From NCBI GenBank assembly GCA_021613535.1, contig CP075496.1, positions 3,038,001-3,102,000 on the forward strand: DNA of 64,000 bases. The letters are read 5' to 3'. A program made the position numbers and the translations under genes. The stretch is from Adineta vaga. Lineage: Eukaryota > Rotifera. Numbering within the stretch: the first letter of the stretch is position 1; every line of letters starts with the position of its first letter. Of the stretch, positions 57,996-64,000 are shown piece by piece. The notes under the pieces are model-generated. The model saw only the letters and a list, made by a program, of their open reading frames with translations. It did not search any database and had not been told where the DNA came from.

Positions 57996-59256
57996 AAGTT
58001 CATTTTTCTACTTCATTGAGAATGAACAGCGAATGTGAGTGCCAAGTGGGCCATTTTTGGTAAGCAGAACTGGCGCTGTTGGATGCACAAAACGTCAAGA
58101 TAAAGAGCCAGATGGTCTCGCTCATCAGATACCATAAAAGGTGTTGGTCGATATAGACAGCAGGACGGTGGCCATGGAAGTCGGAATCCGTTAAGGAGTG
58201 TGTAACAACTCACCTGCCGAATCGACTAGTCCTAAAAATGGATGGCGCTCGAGCGAGCCTCTTATACTTGACTGTTACGATACAACAAGCCATTAACGGA
58301 CATCATGTCGTAACAAGTAGGACGGTTGATATGGTTGCGTCGAAGGCTAACACGTGAGTGTGGCTTGAGCAGTCATATGTACAGATCTTAGTGGTAGTAG
58401 CAACTATTCAAATGAGAACTTTGAAGACTGACGTGGAGAAAGGTTCCATGTGAACAGCTATTGGACATGGGTCAGTCAGTCCTAAGATGCGCTCGAAAGA
58501 GGGTTCCGAACGAGGAATATCTATATTCATATCATATTTATATTCCATCAAATCGAAAGGGAAACAAGTTAATATTCTTGTACTAAGTGTCGGAGATTGT
58601 TTGATTTCGTGTCAAACATATGTGGTAACACAAACAAGCTCAAATACATCACAAGTGGTCCTGGAAAGAGTTTTCTCTTCTTTGTTACTTCATCAGACGA
58701 CCCTGGAATCAGTTCAACTGGAGATAGGGTTCAAATGAAGGTAAAGAGTAGCCGTTCTTGCTACTTCCTCGGTGCATCATTTGTGATCCTTGAAAATTTG
58801 AGCGAGATATTCAATTTCGCACTTATCTGTACTCTAAACCGCATCAGGTCTCCAAGGTGAAAAGCCTCTAGTCAATTAGAACAAGGTAGCACAAGGGAAG
58901 TCGGCAAAATCGATCGGCAACTTCGGGATAACGATTGGCTCTAAGTGCTAGGGTGTTCGGGCTTGATGATAAAGCAGTAGACTTGCTATTGGAGCTGAGC
59001 TTTCGGATGCAGCAATGTGTCTGATCGTTCGGACTAGTGGCTTGTCTTGCTGTGGAATCGTTTTGCTACGGTATGCGGTTCGCTTGCGGGCCGTATTACT
59101 TCGGACATCGTTTAATAGCAAACTTAGAACTCGCTGCGTCTAGGGGAATCCGACTGTCTAATTAAAACAGAGCTTTGCGATTGGCCGGAAAACTTGGTGT
59201 TGACGCAAAGTGATTTCTGCCCAGTGCTCTGAATGTTAACGTGAAGAAATTCAAAT

Positions 59257-59294
<38 letters not shown>

Positions 59295-59296
59295 CT

Positions 59297-59356
<60 letters not shown>

Positions 59357-59366
59357 ACTGTCCCTG

Positions 59367-59408
<42 letters not shown>

Positions 59409-59415
59409 CTTCAAT

Positions 59416-59449
<34 letters not shown>

Positions 59450-59830
59450 ATCTGTCTTCGTAAAGAGACTTGAAAAGTGTAGCGTAGATGGGAGTGGCAA
59501 CACGTCAATGAAACACCATTATTTTCATTGTTTCTTTACTTACTTGGTTATACAGAGATTGGATTTTACATCCAGTGTTTGAGTGACAAACGTCGATACT
59601 TGTATCAACGTGATCTGCTTCAAGGAAAGAGACAGGTGGGGAGTTTGGCTGGGGCGGTACATCTATCAAATGTTAACGTAGGTGTCCAAAAGTTGACTCA
59701 GTGCGGACAGAAACCACACATTGAGTAAAAGGGCATAAGTCAGCTTGATTTAGATTTTCAGTACGAATACAGACGGAGAAATCCGGGCCTATCGATCCTT
59801 TTGATTTAACGAGTTTTTTGCAAGAGGTGA

Positions 59831-59865
<35 letters not shown>

Positions 59866-59888
59866 GGCCAAGCGTTCATAGCGACGTC

Positions 59889-59926
<38 letters not shown>

Positions 59927-59968
59927 CGAAGCAGACTTCGCAAAGTGTTGGATTGTTCACCCACCAAT

Positions 59969-60021
<53 letters not shown>

Positions 60022-60478
60022 ATTGGATTTTGTCATTGATATAGGAATCGTACTTAGTACGAGAGGAACCGTACGTTCGGACATTTGGTTTACGTATTTG
60101 TTCGAAAGGACAATGATGCGAAGCTACCATCCGACGGCTTACAACTGAACGCCTCTAAGTTGGAATCCGATCTAGACTCAATGATTTTTTGGCACATTGG
60201 TTGTCGTCAGCACATTTATATATGTTCAAACTGTTGATCAAGTGAACATATGAATGAAGCTACCGTATTGTTGCCTCGTCATAATCGAAATGAGATTGTG
60301 ATTGCAACGATGCATTTTTAGTCGAAACAACACTAATGGCTAGAATCGATTGTAAACGACTTTCTTCAGTAACAGAGTAACGTACACGTGAGAGCAACCG
60401 CCACATTGCGATCCGCTGAGTTTCTGCTCGATGTTATGCTGATTCGATAGGCTTCAGTCCTATACGACATTTGCATTT

Positions 60479-63400
60479 TATCATCAGTAATAATTTCTCT
60501 CTTATTCATTCATTCATTTTCTATGACTTAGTCGTTTTTTTCTATTTTTCGATGAGAAAAAAAAACACAACAAGTATCGCTCTATAATTTCATATTGACT
60601 TGATATATGTTCCATCACATACATACATACATATATCTTCTATGTTACTCTATTTCGAACAAAACAAAAGCTACAAGTGAATATTCACTTGGAATTATAT
60701 ATATATTATCTTCGTTATCTTTCATGTCTTATATATATATATGTATATTTCTTCTTGATCATTATCATCATCTATATATGTTGCATGATATATACATACT
60801 GATTGTGAATATCGTATCGAAAACATTGTTGATTTGATGTTCTTTCTTCATATAATAATGAAATAGAAATGCTGATTCGATAGACTTCAGTTCTATACAT
60901 ACGACATTTGCATTTTACATTTCACCTTCAACATGAATATGTGTTATAAAAGAAGAAGAAGAAAAAAAAACAGAAATACAAACGAAATCGATATAGTATT
61001 CGATCTTGTTCTGAATATCAACATGTATACATATATGCGTTCATGTCAGAACATATAAGAAACAATCTTTTATTCAAAGTTATTTGATATATTTTATTCT
61101 ATGTATGAATAACATCTAAATCAATTGATATTATATGAATAAATTGCAAGAAAAACAGACTACAACACGAGCTATTAGTAATATTATATGAACATAAGTC
61201 TTTTATTTTTCAAGAAAAATACATGAATTCAGTATATATATAACACACCATATTCATATCTTCTTTCAATCCAACTTAAAGAACAAAATAAAAACAAAAA
61301 AATTCTCTACGTTTTCATCTTGATCAAATTTTAACAATACAATAATCATCTGAATTATATGATGACAATATATACAAAACCACAACATGTATCGATACAC
61401 TACACATATCGAATCAGAATCATCTCGAAGATGTCATATGATGAGATGAAATGAAATGAAATGAAATGCATATATGAAATCATCATTTCTAACAGTTTTC
61501 TCATTTCATTTATTTGGATTCTATTCGAATTCATCTGCTCTGATATTATCATAATAGTCGAATTTATATTATATTATGAACATATATCTTGTGCATTTAA
61601 TAATTCCAATCAAATTCGATGTTTACTATTGTGAATACAAATAGATAGTATATAGAACATTTAGAAATTCTTTTCTCGATATACATTTAATACACATTAT
61701 ATCATTGACTTGTATAACTTTCGATTCGACGATTCTATCAATCTCTAGATTCATAAGATGTGAAATAGAAAAAAAACAACAAAAATTATATATGTTTCAT
61801 CTTCAATGCAATTATTATAATGATTTCAACGTCATTTTCGTCAAATCTCTCGCAAAGTAATCAGCATATTATTCGTGACATGAACGAATCCATTCAATCA
61901 ATTTAATGAAACTTTTCATTCTTATATTCTACATACACATTCTATGCGATCTAAACATCAATCTGCTCTGTCATTTTCATCGATTGTTGCTATGAATGTA
62001 AAATCTTTTTTTTTTCAATACAATTTCATACAACTTGTAGCATAGAAATAGAGTATCATCTTCTATATTCTATGAATGAATATATATGTATGAATGAATA
62101 TATATGTATGTATCAAAGGTTTAAACTATCTCAAAGATGAACAAATATTCAATATTAAAAGTGAAGAAAAATCGATTTGTAAACTTATATACTTATATGA
62201 ATAAAAAAATATCATTTTCAATTTTCTAAAGCATATAAAAGGAAAGAAAATACGTAGGGTGAATGAGAGTGAGAATGAAAATCAAAGGTTTAATCTTTTC
62301 GTAGATCAGTATATCTATATAGAGAGTTGAATACTTGATGAATATAGATGGACATGTATAACGAATATTTATCTTGATTGATTTTGATATAGAAAACGAA
62401 AATCAAATAAATCTTAACATTGAAATATAAAATATTATATTTATTCTTATGAAAATAACAATTAGAAAATATGCTTGAATATGAAATGCATGAAGATTTA
62501 TAGAAAAACATATATATTTTATCATAAAATAGAAAATAGTAGTTTTATGATTGATTTTTATAGAAGAATAAATCACGCTAACAAATACAATCATTCTATA
62601 CTTGAGATCTATATATGTAATCATCTAGAAGATGTATGTGATCATGAAATAAGAATGAAGAAAGATTTTCTCGATCGTACGTATATATGTATGTGTGATG
62701 ATATAAACACGTAGAAGTATGAAATATTTCGAATGCAGGATATATATGGGCAAAAGAAAGAAATTGAATAAGAAAAAAAGCAAACGAATGAAGAAAATTT
62801 GATTCGAGTATTTTATTCATCTATCGAACAAATGAAATAAGAATATTTCATTGCATGACATCTATAATGAGCAGTAGAATAAAACAAAATCGATGATTTG
62901 ACGTTCACAGTTTGATCTGTTTGAAAAATTAAATCATATTAAAAACGAAGAATGAGAGAAAGAAAATGATGGCATAAAAGAACGTTAAGAAACAAGATTC
63001 TATTGAAGAAGTTATATATAAATAACGAATGAAAGAAAATCAAAAGAGATATATATAATGTGCGAACAAAAAAAGAAGAAGAAAATTTCGAAAAACAAAC
63101 TAATTCTTGACTATATGATTATGTTTTCTTTACTTTTACTTATTTAATGATAAGAAGAGAACGACTTCTAATATCTGTCATATGTATAAAATCTAGATAG
63201 ATATACATATTCTAACACAACAAGATATATCATTTTATTCAAAGTATACAATTGAAACAAATCAATCAGCTTATTGATGAAAACTGATTTAGTAAATACG
63301 TTGCTTTAACTTTATGTTCTATATGATAATGTTGATTGAAAGGAGAAAAAAAAAGGAATAGTAAAATGTAGAAAAATGAACAGACAAATCAATTGACTCA

Positions 63401-64000
63401 ATTTGATATTGTATATGACAATGAAAGAGAGAGAGAGAGAGAGAAGAAAAAGAAAAAAAAAGCTGAATAAGTAAATCGATTTTTTTTGGATTCAAAGCCT
63501 TTTATTTGAAATGAAAGAGGTGTTACAATTTAAACAGGACATAACCGAGAACAGAAACAACCGAAAATAATCTAAGGCCGGAGAGAAGAGAAATAGAGAC
63601 GCATGACAATGTCTTATGTCTCTGATAAATCACAGTAGTTGAATGTTGCTGTTTTATCGACATTTTTGGTCAACTCAGCTTGTGATGTACTACAGTATTT
63701 AATATCTGACGTTTCATGGTTTTGTATAATGGATGAAATAATTTGTGTTATTTACAAGAAATGAATAAGCCATTTTGTTGCTTATTCTTGTACTGTATAG
63801 TAAGATGGATGTTATTGTATTTTCTAACGATAATCATCGTTGATAATAATATTATAATTTGATTCAGTTCCATATTTAATATGAACTTGAATCGAGTGGA
63901 CGTTGTTTGGGGGTTCATTTTTTTGTGTTAATGTGGGAGCATATGTCATATCACTCTAATTTGAACTCGTATAGTTGATATTCGACAATAATGACTATAG
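60479..64000 (+). repeat. Third intergenic spacer, cut by the window end
   Basis: Same content and order as 43596 onward but with a shorter TTCA microsatellite, no 174-bp duplication, a shorter GTAT run (near 62680) and scattered single-base differences. The second 28S-tail copy is at 60869-60917. The LINE begins at about 63482. Confidence 0.85.
63482..64000 (-). mobile_element. LINE in IGS copy 3 (3' untranslated part only, cut by window end)
   Basis: The same insertion as at 33811 and 46793, with the same left flank (A run plus GCTGAATAAGTAAATCGAT at 63451-63480) and T run. The reverse transcriptase stop would lie just beyond the right edge. Confidence 0.85.

Larger units (their letters stand above)
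52231..60478 (+). rRNA. 28S ribosomal RNA, unit 2, interrupted by an R9-like element
   Basis: The 5' part is 52231-53564 and the gene resumes after the element from 57863, with 133 bases present on both sides. The remainder matches unit 1 without the 534-bp insert, so GTGACGCGCATGAATGGATT is continuous at 59326-59345. It also carries CTTCTGG (59294-59300) instead of the universal CTTAAGG. Interruption by an R element normally silences the unit. Confidence 0.96.

Overview
This window is AT-rich eukaryotic nuclear DNA with short introns (mostly about 45-70 nt, GT..AG). It runs from single-copy, protein-coding DNA (1 to about 32300) into the edge of a tandem ribosomal DNA array (about 32301 to 64000). 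The animal gene families present (class A GPCR, ZP-domain protein, FAM124-like protein, membrane-anchored globin) point to a small metazoan. An R9-type rDNA retrotransposon with a target duplication of about 130 bp, the compact introns and the intronless GPCR suggest a bdelloid rotifer. That assignment is inference; no species can be named from the sequence alone.

Single-copy part, left to right: the 5' exon of an unrecognised minus-strand gene leaving the left edge (1-278); a seven-exon minus-strand ZP-domain membrane protein (872-2774); an intronless rhodopsin-like GPCR (7832-8935); a nine-exon multi-pass membrane protein of unknown function (10791-12345); a two-exon FAM124-like protein with a PP1-docking-like motif (17374-19559); a type II membrane protein with a Thr/Ser repeat stalk and a one-base frame break (19960-21312); a three-exon globin with an N-terminal MGC acylation motif and the two classical globin intron positions (23095-24851, minus); and a Ser/Thr-rich unknown gene with another one-base frame problem (29821-30919). 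The gaps between them are long, AT-rich and show no gene I can support.

rDNA part: the array starts abruptly in the middle of an intergenic spacer (IGS). Unit 1 has 18S at 36747-38561, 5.8S at about 38782-38930 and 28S at about 39230-43595. Unit 2 has 18S at 49749-51562, 5.8S at about 51783-51931 and 28S at about 52231-60478. A third spacer runs off the right edge. Both visible 28S genes are interrupted. Unit 1 carries a 534-bp structured insert with a 14-bp target duplication that opens with an HDV-like self-cleaving ribozyme fold. Unit 2 carries a full-length R9-like element encoding a 1175-aa zinc finger/Myb/reverse transcriptase/restriction-like endonuclease protein. Every spacer carries the same 5'-truncated LINE inserted into degenerate spacer subrepeats.

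The most interesting items are the small ribozyme-headed insert, the R9-like element with its very long duplication, a two-base change in the nearly universal TTAAGG core of both 28S genes, the altered but partly covarying 18S ends, and the junction between the array and unique DNA. Exon joins were worked out by hand from splice consensus and reading frame; for the genes said to close in frame, exon lengths sum to a whole number of codons.
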